The notes below the pieces were generated by a model. The model was given only the letters and a program-made list of their open reading frames with translations, was not told where the DNA came from and did not search any database. Shown one piece after another: positions 1 to 7,731 of a stretch of DNA of 64,000 nucleotides (positions are counted from its first letter, which is position 1; every line of letters starts with the position of its first letter). This DNA comes from Saccharicrinis sp965230625 (GTDB lineage Bacteria > Bacteroidota > Bacteroidia > Bacteroidales > Marinilabiliaceae), in assembly GCA_965230625.1 (NCBI GenBank), contig CBDDLL010000001.1:2604001-2668000 (forward strand), written 5' to 3'. Made by a program: the position numbers and the translations under genes.

Positions 1-403
1 AGGTTTTTAAACCAAGATCTTCTGCTGCCAATGTTCTGATACCTTCACGGTTCATCGTTAATTTTGTTGCATTGGCTGTAGGAATCACATTAAAACCTTC
101 TTTTTCCAATTCAATTAAAGTATCTGTTGCAATGGCTTCAACTTCAGGGATGATGTAATCTGGCTTTTCCTCACGAATAATATTTGCTAAAGACTCACCG
201 TCAAGCATGGAAACTATATAACTGCGATGTGCCACTTGCATGGCAGGGGCATTTTTGTATTTATCAATAGCAATAACCTCTACACCATAACGTTGAAATT
301 CAATTACCACTTCCTTGCCCAGTTCACCTGAACCTAGCATAATTACTTTGGTTGCTGAAGGAGACAAAGGCGTTCCAATGGATACATTTGACGTTTTGTT
401 CAT
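1..403 (-). CDS. purT: Formate-dependent GAR transformylase PurT, N-terminal part (cut by window edge)
   Basis: The reverse-strand frame opens with ATG at 403 and runs off the left edge, giving about 134 residues. It reads LGSGELGKEVVIEFQRYGVEVIA, then a P-A-M-Q-V-A-H-R segment, then TKLTMNREGIRTLAAE, which follows the N-terminal ATP-grasp layout of PurT almost residue for residue. PurT uses ATP and formate to formylate glycinamide ribonucleotide in purine synthesis, in the cytoplasm. The start is supported by a Bacteroidota promoter just upstream. The C-terminal ATP-grasp and catalytic parts lie outside the window, so integrity cannot be judged. Confidence 0.93.
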   Translation of the reverse strand, partial: MNKTSNVSIGTPLSPSATKVIMLGSGELGKEVVIEFQRYGVEVIAIDKYKNAPAMQVAHRSYIVSMLDGESLANIIREEKPDYIIPEVEAIATDTLIELEKEGFNVIPTANATKLTMNREGIRTLAAEDLGLKT

Positions 404-430
404 ATTTAAATTGGGTATATTTTTGAGTTG

Positions 431-462
431 CAAAAATAGGGTTTTAATTTAAATAGATGAAA
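431..462 (-). promoter_or_regulatory. Probable purT promoter
   Basis: On the reverse strand TATTTTTG (complement of 431-438) matches the Bacteroidota -7 consensus TAnnTTTG. It is preceded after 20 bp by TTTC (459-462), one base off the -33 TTTG. Transcription would start near 424, about 20 bases before the purT ATG. Confidence 0.5.
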
Positions 463-641
463 GTTTTCCAACAGTACAATGTGAAGGGCAGAGAGTAAGG
501 TCTTGAAAGGGGAATGGAACAAGCAAGAAATAGAATTTTTTCACATAAAAACTAATAAATGACATCTTGTTCCCATCTTTTAATTCCCTTCCCCTTTCTC
601 TCTACCGCCTGGATTATTGAAAGGCAATTACCATTCTAATC

Positions 642-1109
642 TTACTTTAAATATGCATTTAACATCCAAAGTATTTTCTCAGTTTCCGAAATATAATCAC
701 TCATTAAAGTAACTGTTCCTTCGTCTTTAGCATCACCAGCACTGGAAAGAATTTCTCGTTCTATAGCAACTAGTATAGATAAATTTTTTACTACAGTTCC
801 AACAGCTTCAACTCCATTACTAATATTTCTAGATGATTCTATTGTAGAAATATCAATATAGTCACTATAAGTATGTAATGGTTCTCCTTCTAATGTAAGA
901 ATTCTTTCAGCAATTTCATCAATTTTAAGGATAGCATCGTTATAATACTCCTCGAATTTTACATGTAATTCAAAAAAATCCCGTCCTTTAATATTCCAGT
1001 GAAAACCACGCAAGTTTTGGTAAAAAACTTGATAGTTCGCCAGCAATTCATTTAGCTTAATAACTAAACTTTGTGTTTTTTCTTGATCTAATCCTATTAA
1101 ATTTTTCAT
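642..1109 (-). CDS. dps: Dps family ferritin-like DNA-protection protein
   Basis: A 155-residue protein of usual Dps length. Dps oxidises Fe(II) with H2O2 at inter-subunit sites of a dodecamer and stores iron, limiting Fenton damage. The ligand pattern is intact: H37 (FHWNIKG), H49, E53, D64 and E68 (IDEIAERI), with the spacing 12-4-11-4 seen in Dps proteins; E53 replaces the more common Asp. It is divergent from oxyR, and the 160-bp gap holds a clean dps promoter and an OxyR-like box, so peroxide induction through OxyR is the likely control. Confidence 0.93.
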   Translation of the reverse strand: MKNLIGLDQEKTQSLVIKLNELLANYQVFYQNLRGFHWNIKGRDFFELHVKFEEYYNDAILKIDEIAERILTLEGEPLHTYSDYIDISTIESSRNISNGVEAVGTVVKNLSILVAIEREILSSAGDAKDEGTVTLMSDYISETEKILWMLNAYLK

Positions 1110-1151
1110 GACAATTTCACTTAAATGTTAACTATTTATATAATTACAATT

Positions 1152-1183
1152 CAAATTTAGATAGAGGTATTATATAAATCAAA
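1152..1183 (-). promoter_or_regulatory. dps promoter
   Basis: On the reverse strand TTTG (complement of 1180-1183) is followed after exactly 20 bp by TAAATTTG (complement of 1152-1159), a perfect Bacteroidota -33/-7 pair. Transcription would begin near 1145, leaving a leader of about 35 bases. The palindrome AATCGATT (1182-1189) overlaps the -33 box. Confidence 0.65.
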
Positions 1184-1203
1184 TCGATTGATGTGATGAT
1201 ATT

Positions 1204-1218
1204 ATAGATATAATTTAT
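1204..1218. promoter_or_regulatory. Candidate OxyR binding motif
   Basis: ATAGATATAATTTAT fits the OxyR motif ATAG-n-T-nnn-A-n-CTAT at nine of the ten specified positions, with T for C at the eleventh base. It lies between the dps promoter and the oxyR -7 box. I do not see a good second motif at the 22-bp spacing of a full tetramer site, so this is a candidate half site only. Confidence 0.45.
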
Positions 1219-1228
1219 AATTATTGAT

Positions 1229-1236
1229 TATCTTTG
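1229..1236 (+). promoter_or_regulatory. Probable oxyR -7 box
   Basis: TATCTTTG matches TAnnTTTG and sits 32 bases before the oxyR ATG. No TTTG is found at -33; that position falls on the candidate OxyR motif, which would suit autoregulation by an activator or repressor. Confidence 0.45.
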
Positions 1237-1268
1237 ATTTATAAATTGTTACTGATAATAAAAAAGTC

Positions 1269-2216
1269 ATGATTACAATTACTCAATTAGAATATGTAGT
1301 TGCAGTAGATACTTATAGACACTTTGTAACAGCTAGTGAAAAGTGTTTTATATCGCAACCCACATTAAGTATGCAAATAAAAAAGTTAGAAGATGAGCTT
1401 GATGTAATCATTTTTGATAGAACGAAACAACCGGTAGTTCCAACACAGTTAGGAGAAATAATTATAAAACAAGCCAGAAAAGCATTGGCTGAAAATAACA
1501 AGATTTATGATTTGGTTAAAGAACATAAAGGGTTAATTTCTGGTGAATTAGCAATTGGTATTATACCTTCATTAGCTCCTTATCTTTTACCATTGTTTGC
1601 AGGATCTTTTTCTAGAAGATATCCAGAAGTAAAACTTAAGATTTTTGAATTGTTATCTGAGGATATTATAAGTCAACTTAATAAAGATATGATTGATCTG
1701 GCTTTATTGGTAACACCACTTCATGAACAAATGATTAAAGAAAAACCGTTGTTTTACGAACGGATGTTTTTATATGTTAATAATCAACATCAATTATCTT
1801 CAAAACCAAACCTTAAACCTGAGGAAATTACCGGTGATGGACTTTGGTTGTTAAGTAAAGGGCATTGTTTTAGAAGTCAGGTGGTTAATTTGTGTTCGTA
1901 TCATGATAAAATAAAAGAGGAAATATCGATTAATTATGAAAGTGGCTCATTGGAAACTATAAAGAAATTAGTTGAAAAGGAAGGTGGTTATACTCTATTA
2001 CCAGAGCTTTCTATAGATGATAATGTGTTAAATAGCAAGTTTGCACAAATTAAAAATATTGGCGAAAGTGATCCTTTAAGAGAAGTAAGTATGGTATATT
2101 CACGCAATTTTGCCAAGCAACAATTACTTAATCTTTTATTTGAGCATATCAAAATATCAATACCTGAGCATTTGCTTAATAAAAATGATGGTCATATTGT
2201 TGAATGGCGCGATTAG
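1269..2216 (+). CDS. oxyR: LysR-family hydrogen peroxide sensor OxyR
   Basis: A 315-residue LysR regulator with an N-terminal winged HTH (residues 1-60, with the ASEKCFISQPTLSMQIKKLE recognition region) and a periplasmic-binding-like sensor domain. The OxyR signature is present: C200 in LSKGHCF and C209 in NLCS, nine residues apart as in E. coli C199/C208, which form the peroxide-induced disulfide. It is divergent from dps, its classical target. The ATG at 1269 fits the HTH start. OxyR is known to switch DNA contacts on oxidation and activate antioxidant genes; here dps is the visible candidate target. Confidence 0.93.
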   Translation: MITITQLEYVVAVDTYRHFVTASEKCFISQPTLSMQIKKLEDELDVIIFDRTKQPVVPTQLGEIIIKQARKALAENNKIYDLVKEHKGLISGELAIGIIPSLAPYLLPLFAGSFSRRYPEVKLKIFELLSEDIISQLNKDMIDLALLVTPLHEQMIKEKPLFYERMFLYVNNQHQLSSKPNLKPEEITGDGLWLLSKGHCFRSQVVNLCSYHDKIKEEISINYESGSLETIKKLVEKEGGYTLLPELSIDDNVLNSKFAQIKNIGESDPLREVSMVYSRNFAKQQLLNLLFEHIKISIPEHLLNKNDGHIVEWRD

Positions 2217-2325
2217 TAGTGAGTTCATAAAGTGATAAAGTTGAAGTTAAAAGTCAACCCAAATAAAAAATCAATTATCAAACTCTAATTAAAATTGAGA
2301 TTTATATCTAATCTTAAAATATATA

Positions 2326-3123
2326 ATGGATAAAAAAAGTATTGGAATTGCTTTAAGTGGTGGAGGTGCAAGAGGAATTGCACATATAGGCGTATTAAAA
2401 GCTCTAGAGGAAAATAATATTAAACCGGATATTGTTGCAGGAACAAGTATGGGAGCAATTGTTGGAGTTTTGTATGCAGCAGGATTAAAAGCAAATGAAA
2501 TTAATACATTATTTAAAGAAGAAAAAATATATAAATGGTTTAAAGTAGAATGGTTTCGACCCGGATTGTTGAGTTTAGCAGGAGTTAAAGACCTATTGTT
2601 GAAAAATATTGGACATAACGAATTTGATAAACTTCAACGCCCTTTTTCTTTAGCGGTTTCTAATTTAAATACAGGTAAAGGTGAAATAATTCGAAAAGGA
2701 GGACAACTTACAGAGTGGGTCATTGCAAGTGCAGGTGTTCCTATTATTTTTACTCCAGTTGAGATTAATGGATTTACTTATGTAGATGGAGGTCTATTTC
2801 ATAACCTTCCAGCCGAACCATTGGTAGGTGAGTGTAATTATATTATTGGTTCAAATGTAAATCCTATAAGCAGGGAAGAAAAAATTGAATCGGCCAAACA
2901 AGTAGGAGAGAGGGTATTCCACCTTTCCATAGCTCAAAATGTATGGCAAAGCCGTAATTATTGCGATTTTTTTATTGAACCTCGTAACTTGGTTAAGTTC
3001 TCACCATGGGATTATTTTAAAATTGATGAGCTGATACAAATTGGGTATAAAGCAGCTAACAAAGTAATTAATAAGTTTATCTTACCTGAATTTGAGGAGA
3101 TAAAAATGATTGAGAAAGAATAG
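2326..3123 (+). CDS. Patatin-like phospholipase (RssA-type)
   Basis: A 265-residue single-domain patatin. Residues 11-17 carry the glycine-rich oxyanion loop (SGGGARG), the nucleophile elbow is G39-T-S41-M-G43, and the dyad aspartate is D154 in VDGG. Such proteins hydrolyse acyl ester bonds of lipids with a Ser-Asp dyad. No signal peptide is seen, so it should act in the cytoplasm or on the inner membrane face. It ends 15 bases before the next gene, suggesting co-transcription with the methyltransferase. Substrate unknown. Confidence 0.88.
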   Translation: MDKKSIGIALSGGGARGIAHIGVLKALEENNIKPDIVAGTSMGAIVGVLYAAGLKANEINTLFKEEKIYKWFKVEWFRPGLLSLAGVKDLLLKNIGHNEFDKLQRPFSLAVSNLNTGKGEIIRKGGQLTEWVIASAGVPIIFTPVEINGFTYVDGGLFHNLPAEPLVGECNYIIGSNVNPISREEKIESAKQVGERVFHLSIAQNVWQSRNYCDFFIEPRNLVKFSPWDYFKIDELIQIGYKAANKVINKFILPEFEEIKMIEKE

Positions 3124-3138
3124 GTTAATTTTTTTAAT

Positions 3139-3936
3139 GTGAATTGGTTTTTACTAGGTTCTTATATTCGATTTTGTTTCAAAAAGAAAAATAAGATTAA
3201 ACATAGCTTAACTTCAAATTATATAGAGGATTTGATTTATAAGGCACTTTATGAAAAAAATCCATATTACTCATTTGATGATATTCAAGATTTAAGAACT
3301 GACTTGTTGAATTCAAAGCAGAAAATTAAAGTTACTGATTTTGGTGCAGGGTCAAAAAAGTTTAAGAGTAATGAACGGTCTATAAGAGATTTAGTTAGGT
3401 ATAATGCTTCATCCAGGAAACAAGGTGAATTTATTTTTAGGTTAATACTTCAGCATAAACCGCAAAATATTATAGAATTAGGAACATCACTAGGGATAGG
3501 CACATTGTATTTGGCTTTACCTGATTCAAGAGCTAAAGTTTATACGATTGAGGGGTGCAAAGAAATAGCAGAAGTGGCTGCAGCAAACTTAAAAAAACTA
3601 AAAGTTAATAATGTAATACAACGAGTAGGTGTTTTTAAAAGTGAGTTACCTAAAGTTTTAGATAAACTGGATGAAGTTCAAATGGTTTATTTTGATGGGC
3701 ATCATGATTACCAGGCTACGCTCAAATATTTTAAATTGTGTTTACAAAAAGCAAGTAAGTCGGCCATTTTTATATTTGATGATATTTATTGGTCTGCAGG
3801 GATGAAAAAGGCCTGGTGTGAAATAATTGACCATCAATCTGTTTCTGTTTCATTAGATTTATTTAAACTAGGAATTGTGATAATTAATATGGAGGTTAAG
3901 AAAAGTCATCATATTAGTAATTATAACTCGTACTAA
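3139..3936 (+). CDS. Class I SAM-dependent methyltransferase, O-methyltransferase-like
   Basis: A 265-residue protein opening with GTG at 3139; an ATG two bases earlier is followed at once by a stop, so GTG is preferred. The Rossmann SAM motif is ELGTSLGIGTLYLAL (about residues 113-127), followed by an acidic ribose-binding turn (VYTIEG) and FDGHHDYQATLKYF, typical of the catechol/caffeoyl-type O-methyltransferase fold. About 85 N-terminal residues precede the core and resemble nothing I know. It directly follows the patatin gene, so a lipid-related substrate is possible but unproven. Confidence 0.8.
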   Translation: MNWFLLGSYIRFCFKKKNKIKHSLTSNYIEDLIYKALYEKNPYYSFDDIQDLRTDLLNSKQKIKVTDFGAGSKKFKSNERSIRDLVRYNASSRKQGEFIFRLILQHKPQNIIELGTSLGIGTLYLALPDSRAKVYTIEGCKEIAEVAAANLKKLKVNNVIQRVGVFKSELPKVLDKLDEVQMVYFDGHHDYQATLKYFKLCLQKASKSAIFIFDDIYWSAGMKKAWCEIIDHQSVSVSLDLFKLGIVIINMEVKKSHHISNYNSY

Positions 3937-3983
3937 AAGAAAGCGATAAGACAAGCTGCAAAGCTTTATAAATTGAGATTTAA

Positions 3984-4466
3984 ATGAAAACTTTAGTTAT
4001 ATGTTTTATTATTTTTATTGCATTTGCCTGTAAGATGAAACCAAAGGTAGACAGTAATTTTTTTGAGCAGGTTTTAGACATCAAATTTCCAGAACCATAT
4101 TCTGTTGAAGAGTATTATGATAATTGTGAAAATTATGTAATATTGAAGCTAAAGACAGAAACAGCAGAAGTAGAAAGAGTTATTAAAGAAAAAAAATTGA
4201 AAGAGCTTGATAAAAGAGCATTTAGTTTTGATTGTTTAGGAATTGAAAGAAAGGAAGTATTTTCTGGTTCCTTTGTGCTGTGTGAAATGAACTCTTTTTT
4301 TGAGGATTCTATTGTAAATAGAAATAGGAATTATTTCTATGTTGATTCTTGTGTAAATGAAGGTAGCAATTATTATGTGTTATTAACTGATTTGGATAAT
4401 GGGCTTATTTGGAGTATTATTAGATATCCTGATTGGTCTGGGGATAAACCTTGTGATTATAAATAA
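3984..4466 (+). CDS. Small hypothetical lipoprotein
   Basis: A 160-residue protein starting MKTLVICFIIFIAFAC, a short type II signal peptide with a lipobox ending at C16, so it should be lipid-anchored in the cell envelope. The mature part is charged, with four further cysteines, and resembles no family I can name. It follows the methyltransferase by 47 bases in the same direction. Codon and base use look like the neighbours. Confidence 0.7.
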   Translation: MKTLVICFIIFIAFACKMKPKVDSNFFEQVLDIKFPEPYSVEEYYDNCENYVILKLKTETAEVERVIKEKKLKELDKRAFSFDCLGIERKEVFSGSFVLCEMNSFFEDSIVNRNRNYFYVDSCVNEGSNYYVLLTDLDNGLIWSIIRYPDWSGDKPCDYK

Positions 4467-4542
4467 ACAATATGTGGCCAACAAAAAATAAAAGGCATAG
4501 GCTGGAAGATTATTTCTGGAAGTTTTGCTCTTTTAAGTTCTT

Positions 4543-4602
4543 CGAAACTTTTGTTTTATCTAGAGAAAAGAAAAAAAACTATAACCGAAACAAAAGTTTC
4601 GG
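4543..4602. repeat. Inverted repeat CGAAACTTTTGTTT / AAACAAAAGTTTCG in a gene-free gap
   Basis: Arms at 4543-4556 and 4588-4601 are perfect 14-base reverse complements with a 31-base loop. The right arm is also a tight hairpin on its own: CCGAAAC (4585-4591), AAAA, GTTTCGG (4596-4602). No T-run follows, so it does not look like an ordinary terminator. The 310-base gap 4467-4777 otherwise holds only the promoter of the ABC gene; a 64-codon frame across it is not convincing. It could be a copy of a dispersed palindromic intergenic element. Confidence 0.6.
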
Positions 4603-4746
4603 CTTGGTGAGGTTTTGGAGGTTTGGCTTTTCAAATGAACGCACTTGCCTTTATTCAAAAGGTTAAAATTATAAAATAGTGATAAATAAATTATGGTTGG
4701 AAATATAAATTAGTAATACCATCCTTTATTCACATGTTAAAAAATT

Positions 4747-4754
4747 TATCTTTG
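4747..4754 (+). promoter_or_regulatory. Probable -7 box of the ABC ATPase gene
   Basis: TATCTTTG, a full match to TAnnTTTG, lies 23 bases before the ATG at 4778. TTTA at 4725-4728 could serve as a weak -33 element at 18 bp spacing. Confidence 0.45.
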
Positions 4755-4777
4755 TTACATACTAATAATAGTCTGCA

Positions 4778-5491
4778 ATGTATAACAATGTTATAGAAAT
4801 TCACGGGATTACTAAACATTATCATGTAGGTACCCAGATAGTAAAAGCACTTCAGGGTGTAGATTTAAAAATAGAAAAAGGCGAATATGTGGCTATTATG
4901 GGACCATCAGGTTCGGGAAAATCTACATTAATGAATGTTATTGGGGCTTTAGATACACCTACAGGAGGTCAATATATTTTAAATGGAACTGATGTTAGTC
5001 GATTAACTGATGATAAGTTAGCAGAAATCAGGAATAAAGAAATAGGTTTTGTTTTTCAAACATTTAACTTATTACCTCGATATACTGCCTTGGAAAATGT
5101 AATGCTACCGTTGATTTACGCAGGTATTTCAAAACAAGATAGGTTAAAGAGAGGAAGCGATGTGATTGAGAAAGTTGGATTGGAAGATAGGGCCTCGCAC
5201 AAACCTAATGAACTTTCCGGAGGTCAAAGGCAGAGAGTAGCAGTTGCAAGAGCCTTGATAAATAATCCATCTATAATATTGGCTGATGAACCTACCGGAA
5301 ATTTGGATTCTAAAACATCAGTAGATATAATGAAATTATTTGGAGATATACATAAAATGGGTAATACCATAATTTTAGTAACTCATGAAGAGGATATTGC
5401 ACAACATGCCCATAGAATTATTCGTTTAAGAGATGGTTTAGTTGAATCAGATAAGATAAATGAAAATATAACTGTTGCTCAAGAGGCATAA
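4778..5491 (+). CDS. ABC transporter ATP-binding protein, LolD/MacB type
   Basis: A 237-residue nucleotide-binding domain. The Walker A is GPSGSGKST (about residues 42-50), the signature is LSGGQRQRVAVARAL, and the Walker B is ILADEPTGNLDS with a following VTHEED switch region. The sequence class (QTFNLLPRYTALENVMLPL) is that of the MacB/LolD/FtsE-like exporters, which power lipoprotein release or mechanotransmission rather than simple transport. No permease is encoded nearby, so its membrane partner must lie elsewhere. Confidence 0.9.
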   Translation: MYNNVIEIHGITKHYHVGTQIVKALQGVDLKIEKGEYVAIMGPSGSGKSTLMNVIGALDTPTGGQYILNGTDVSRLTDDKLAEIRNKEIGFVFQTFNLLPRYTALENVMLPLIYAGISKQDRLKRGSDVIEKVGLEDRASHKPNELSGGQRQRVAVARALINNPSIILADEPTGNLDSKTSVDIMKLFGDIHKMGNTIILVTHEEDIAQHAHRIIRLRDGLVESDKINENITVAQEA

Positions 5492-5592
5492 ACTAAAACT
5501 TTTTCAAATAATTTATGTTTCATCTATAATTTTTTGTTAAAAGGAGCATTACTTAATAAAGTAATTAATCTTTTATTTATAACTTTAATATA

Positions 5593-6153
5593 ATGAGTAA
5601 AAGTTTAGTATATACAAAAACAGGAGATAAGGGAAAAACAAGTCTAATTGGAGGAACACGTGTACCTAAGAATCATTATAGATTAGAGGCTTATGGTACT
5701 GTTGATGAGTTGAATACCTTTATTGGTATGATTCGGTCTTATGAATTGGATGAAGTAACAGAAAAGCAAATTATCGACATTCAAAATAAACTATTTGTTA
5801 TTGGTGCTTATTTGGCTACTGATTCAAATGTTACTGATTTAAGAGATAAATTAGATTACGACGAATCGATTATTGAGGCTTTAGAAGAGGAAATGGATAG
5901 GATGGAAAAAGAATTACCTCCAATGAAGAATTTTGTATTACCAGGAGGGCATCCTGGTGTAAGTTATTGTCATATATCCAGGACTGTTTGTAGAAGGGCA
6001 GAAAGAAGAATATTAACCATGGCAGGGGAAACAGAGGTAAATCCTTGGGTAATAAGGTACGTAAATAGGCTATCGGATTACTTGTTTGTTTTGTCAAGAT
6101 ATTTATCAAAACATTTCAAAGCAAAAGAAATTCCTTGGATTCCCGGGTTGTAA
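5593..6153 (+). CDS. Cob(I)yrinic acid a,c-diamide / cobalamin adenosyltransferase, PduO type
   Basis: A 186-residue protein that opens with the PduO-type ATP-binding segment YTKTGDKGKTSLIGG, continues with YGTVDELNTFIG, and ends with the conserved CRRAERR helix and NRLSDYLFVLSRYL. The enzyme transfers the 5'-deoxyadenosyl group of ATP to reduced corrinoid, making coenzyme B12. The cell has other B12-linked features in this window (a cobalamin riboswitch and two B12-binding radical SAM proteins), so corrinoid use is consistent. Full length; cytoplasmic. Confidence 0.92.
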   Translation: MSKSLVYTKTGDKGKTSLIGGTRVPKNHYRLEAYGTVDELNTFIGMIRSYELDEVTEKQIIDIQNKLFVIGAYLATDSNVTDLRDKLDYDESIIEALEEEMDRMEKELPPMKNFVLPGGHPGVSYCHISRTVCRRAERRILTMAGETEVNPWVIRYVNRLSDYLFVLSRYLSKHFKAKEIPWIPGL

Positions 6154-6227
6154 GTTTTTACTTTTTTTTTATATTCGCAGAAAATAACAAATAACAATTA
6201 AACAAATAATAAATAAAAATTCAGGGT

Positions 6228-6449
6228 ATGTATTGGACACTAGAATTAGCATCAAAATTAGAAGATGCGCCCTGGCCGGCATCTAAAGATGAGCTGATCG
6301 ACTTCGCAATTCGTTCGGGGGCACCATTAGAAGTAATAGAAAATCTTCAGGAAATAGAGGACGAAGGAGATATTTACGAAAGTATTGAAGATATATGGCC
6401 TGATTATCCAAGTAAGGACGACTTTTTCTTTAACGAGGATGAGTATTAA
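6228..6449 (+). CDS. Small acidic DUF2795 family protein
   Basis: A 73-residue protein (MYWTLELASKLEDAPWPASK...) that matches the DUF2795 proteins common in Bacteroidota, recognised by PWPA-KDEL and the RSGAPLEVIENLQ helix followed by a very acidic tail. Function is unknown; the fold predicted for this family is a small helical domain. The gene is monocistronic, closed by a strong terminator, and has a possible TATATTCG -7 element near 6169. Its base composition is a little richer in GC than the neighbours, as often seen for highly expressed small genes. Confidence 0.8.
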   Translation: MYWTLELASKLEDAPWPASKDELIDFAIRSGAPLEVIENLQEIEDEGDIYESIEDIWPDYPSKDDFFFNEDEY

Positions 6450-6471
6450 ACCGCCTGGGCATTAAAAAATA

Positions 6472-6506
6472 AACGTCTTAGATATATAAAATTCTAAGGC
6501 GTTTTT
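6472..6506 (+). terminator. Intrinsic terminator after the DUF2795 gene
   Basis: AACGTCTTAGA (6472-6482) pairs with TCTAAGGCGTT (6493-6503), with one G-T pair, and is followed by a T-run to 6507. Confidence 0.8.
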
Positions 6507-6561
6507 TGCATTTCTTAAGAAAAGGATATAGTTGATATACTTAACTACATATTGATAGAAT

Positions 6562-7083
6562 ATGAAAAAAACGATAGTTAAATATGTGATTTTAATATCA
6601 TTTATGATTTCGGGGTGTTCTGTTGACTTAAAAACAAAAGAAATTGCAAAAACAAATCTAAAAGACAATGCAACTATTTTAATAGAAAATGTATTTGATT
6701 TGCGTTATGTTGAAAATCATGCTATTGCGTTTGGTTTTCTTGGATTTATTAAGGAAGACATTAGAATTCCATTAATTTTTATCGTAACTATTTCTGTAAC
6801 ATTTATAGTATTTTTTATAATATGGAAAATGAGAAAGGAAAAATTTAGGTTTTTGCTTCCGTTTTTTATTATAATAGGAGGCGCATATGGAAATATTTTA
6901 GATAGGATTTATAATGGATTTGTAACAGATTTTTTTCATTTCCATTACTTTTATAAATATAATTTTCCAGTTTTTAATGTTGCAGATATTTTAGTAAACA
7001 TCGGACTTATATTAATTCTGTTTCAGTGGAAATATTTTACATCTATTTTTGATAATATATTTAAAGCAAAAGAGACTTATTAA
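6562..7083 (+). CDS. lspA: Lipoprotein signal peptidase (signal peptidase II)
   Basis: A 173-residue, four-helix membrane aspartyl protease that cleaves signal peptides before the lipidated cysteine. Signature boxes are present: the first-helix aspartate D22 in VDLKTKEIA, YVENHAIAF (49-57), GGAYGNILDR with catalytic D114, and FNVAD with catalytic D142. The first helix happens to look like a lipoprotein signal (FMISGC), which could mislead predictors. The last third (VTDFFHFHYFYKYNFPVFN) has a longer loop before the second aspartate than E. coli LspA. It stands alone between unrelated genes, so it may be a second copy beside a housekeeping lspA. Confidence 0.88.
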   Translation: MKKTIVKYVILISFMISGCSVDLKTKEIAKTNLKDNATILIENVFDLRYVENHAIAFGFLGFIKEDIRIPLIFIVTISVTFIVFFIIWKMRKEKFRFLLPFFIIIGGAYGNILDRIYNGFVTDFFHFHYFYKYNFPVFNVADILVNIGLILILFQWKYFTSIFDNIFKAKETY

Positions 7084-7176
7084 TTAGACTTTGAAATTAT
7101 TGAGTTTTCTTGCTGGCACTAATTATAAATTAAGCTTTTGGTGGGACAGTAACTTGTTTTAATAATTAGGCTTACT

Positions 7177-7713
7177 TTATTCTATTAATAAAATAGCTAT
7201 CCTATTTATTTCCGATGGATTAAATGATATTACATTAATCTCCATGCCCGCATTACGGACTGTGGAATAAACATCAACCGCAAAACTTTCAGGACTAGGA
7301 CGAGATTTTGTTTTGTCTTTACAGTTTAGTCTGTCAAGAGAACAATCTTTGCATAAACAACAACAGGTCTGATTTAATAAGAAAACTTTCGGATTTCCCG
7401 CTAAAAATACTTTTCGCTCTACAGATAATAGTTTGTTTGTCATTTCTTTCGACCAATCAGAAGGGTAATTACTTTTATCGGCCAACTTATTTAGTCGTAT
7501 CACAATAGCTTTATTGTATTCGCTAAAAAAGGTTTTACAATCTTCAACTGATGGGGTATTAGGAGGACAAGTCCCTAGTCCATAGCTGCTACATCCAAAG
7601 ATACACTTATTACGAACCCAATGAGCAACATTAATAAGTTTGGAGTCAATCCATTTATAGTCTTTAAAGCCATGATCATGTAATGTTGTTTCTAACTCTT
7701 GTTGATTTATCAT
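7177..7713 (-). CDS. DUF2284 cysteine-rich putative metal-binding protein
   Basis: A 178-residue cytoplasmic protein with cysteine groups typical of DUF2284: C38, C41, then GTCPPNTPSVEDC, and a second set QTCCCLCKDCSL followed by C-K-D near residue 130. These are thought to bind metal or an Fe-S cluster; no reaction is established. It lies 18 bases downstream of the glutaminase gene on the same strand and probably shares its transcript. It converges with lspA. Confidence 0.75.
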   Translation of the reverse strand: MINQQELETTLHDHGFKDYKWIDSKLINVAHWVRNKCIFGCSSYGLGTCPPNTPSVEDCKTFFSEYNKAIVIRLNKLADKSNYPSDWSKEMTNKLLSVERKVFLAGNPKVFLLNQTCCCLCKDCSLDRLNCKDKTKSRPSPESFAVDVYSTVRNAGMEINVISFNPSEINRIAILLIE

Positions 7714-7731
7714 AGTAACAATAATTCAGGT

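Noticed and set aside
4472..4666. A 64-codon frame just after the small lipoprotein gene.
   Set aside because: It runs across the inverted repeat, has skewed composition (Phe, Lys, Arg) and no start signal; better explained by the palindrome.
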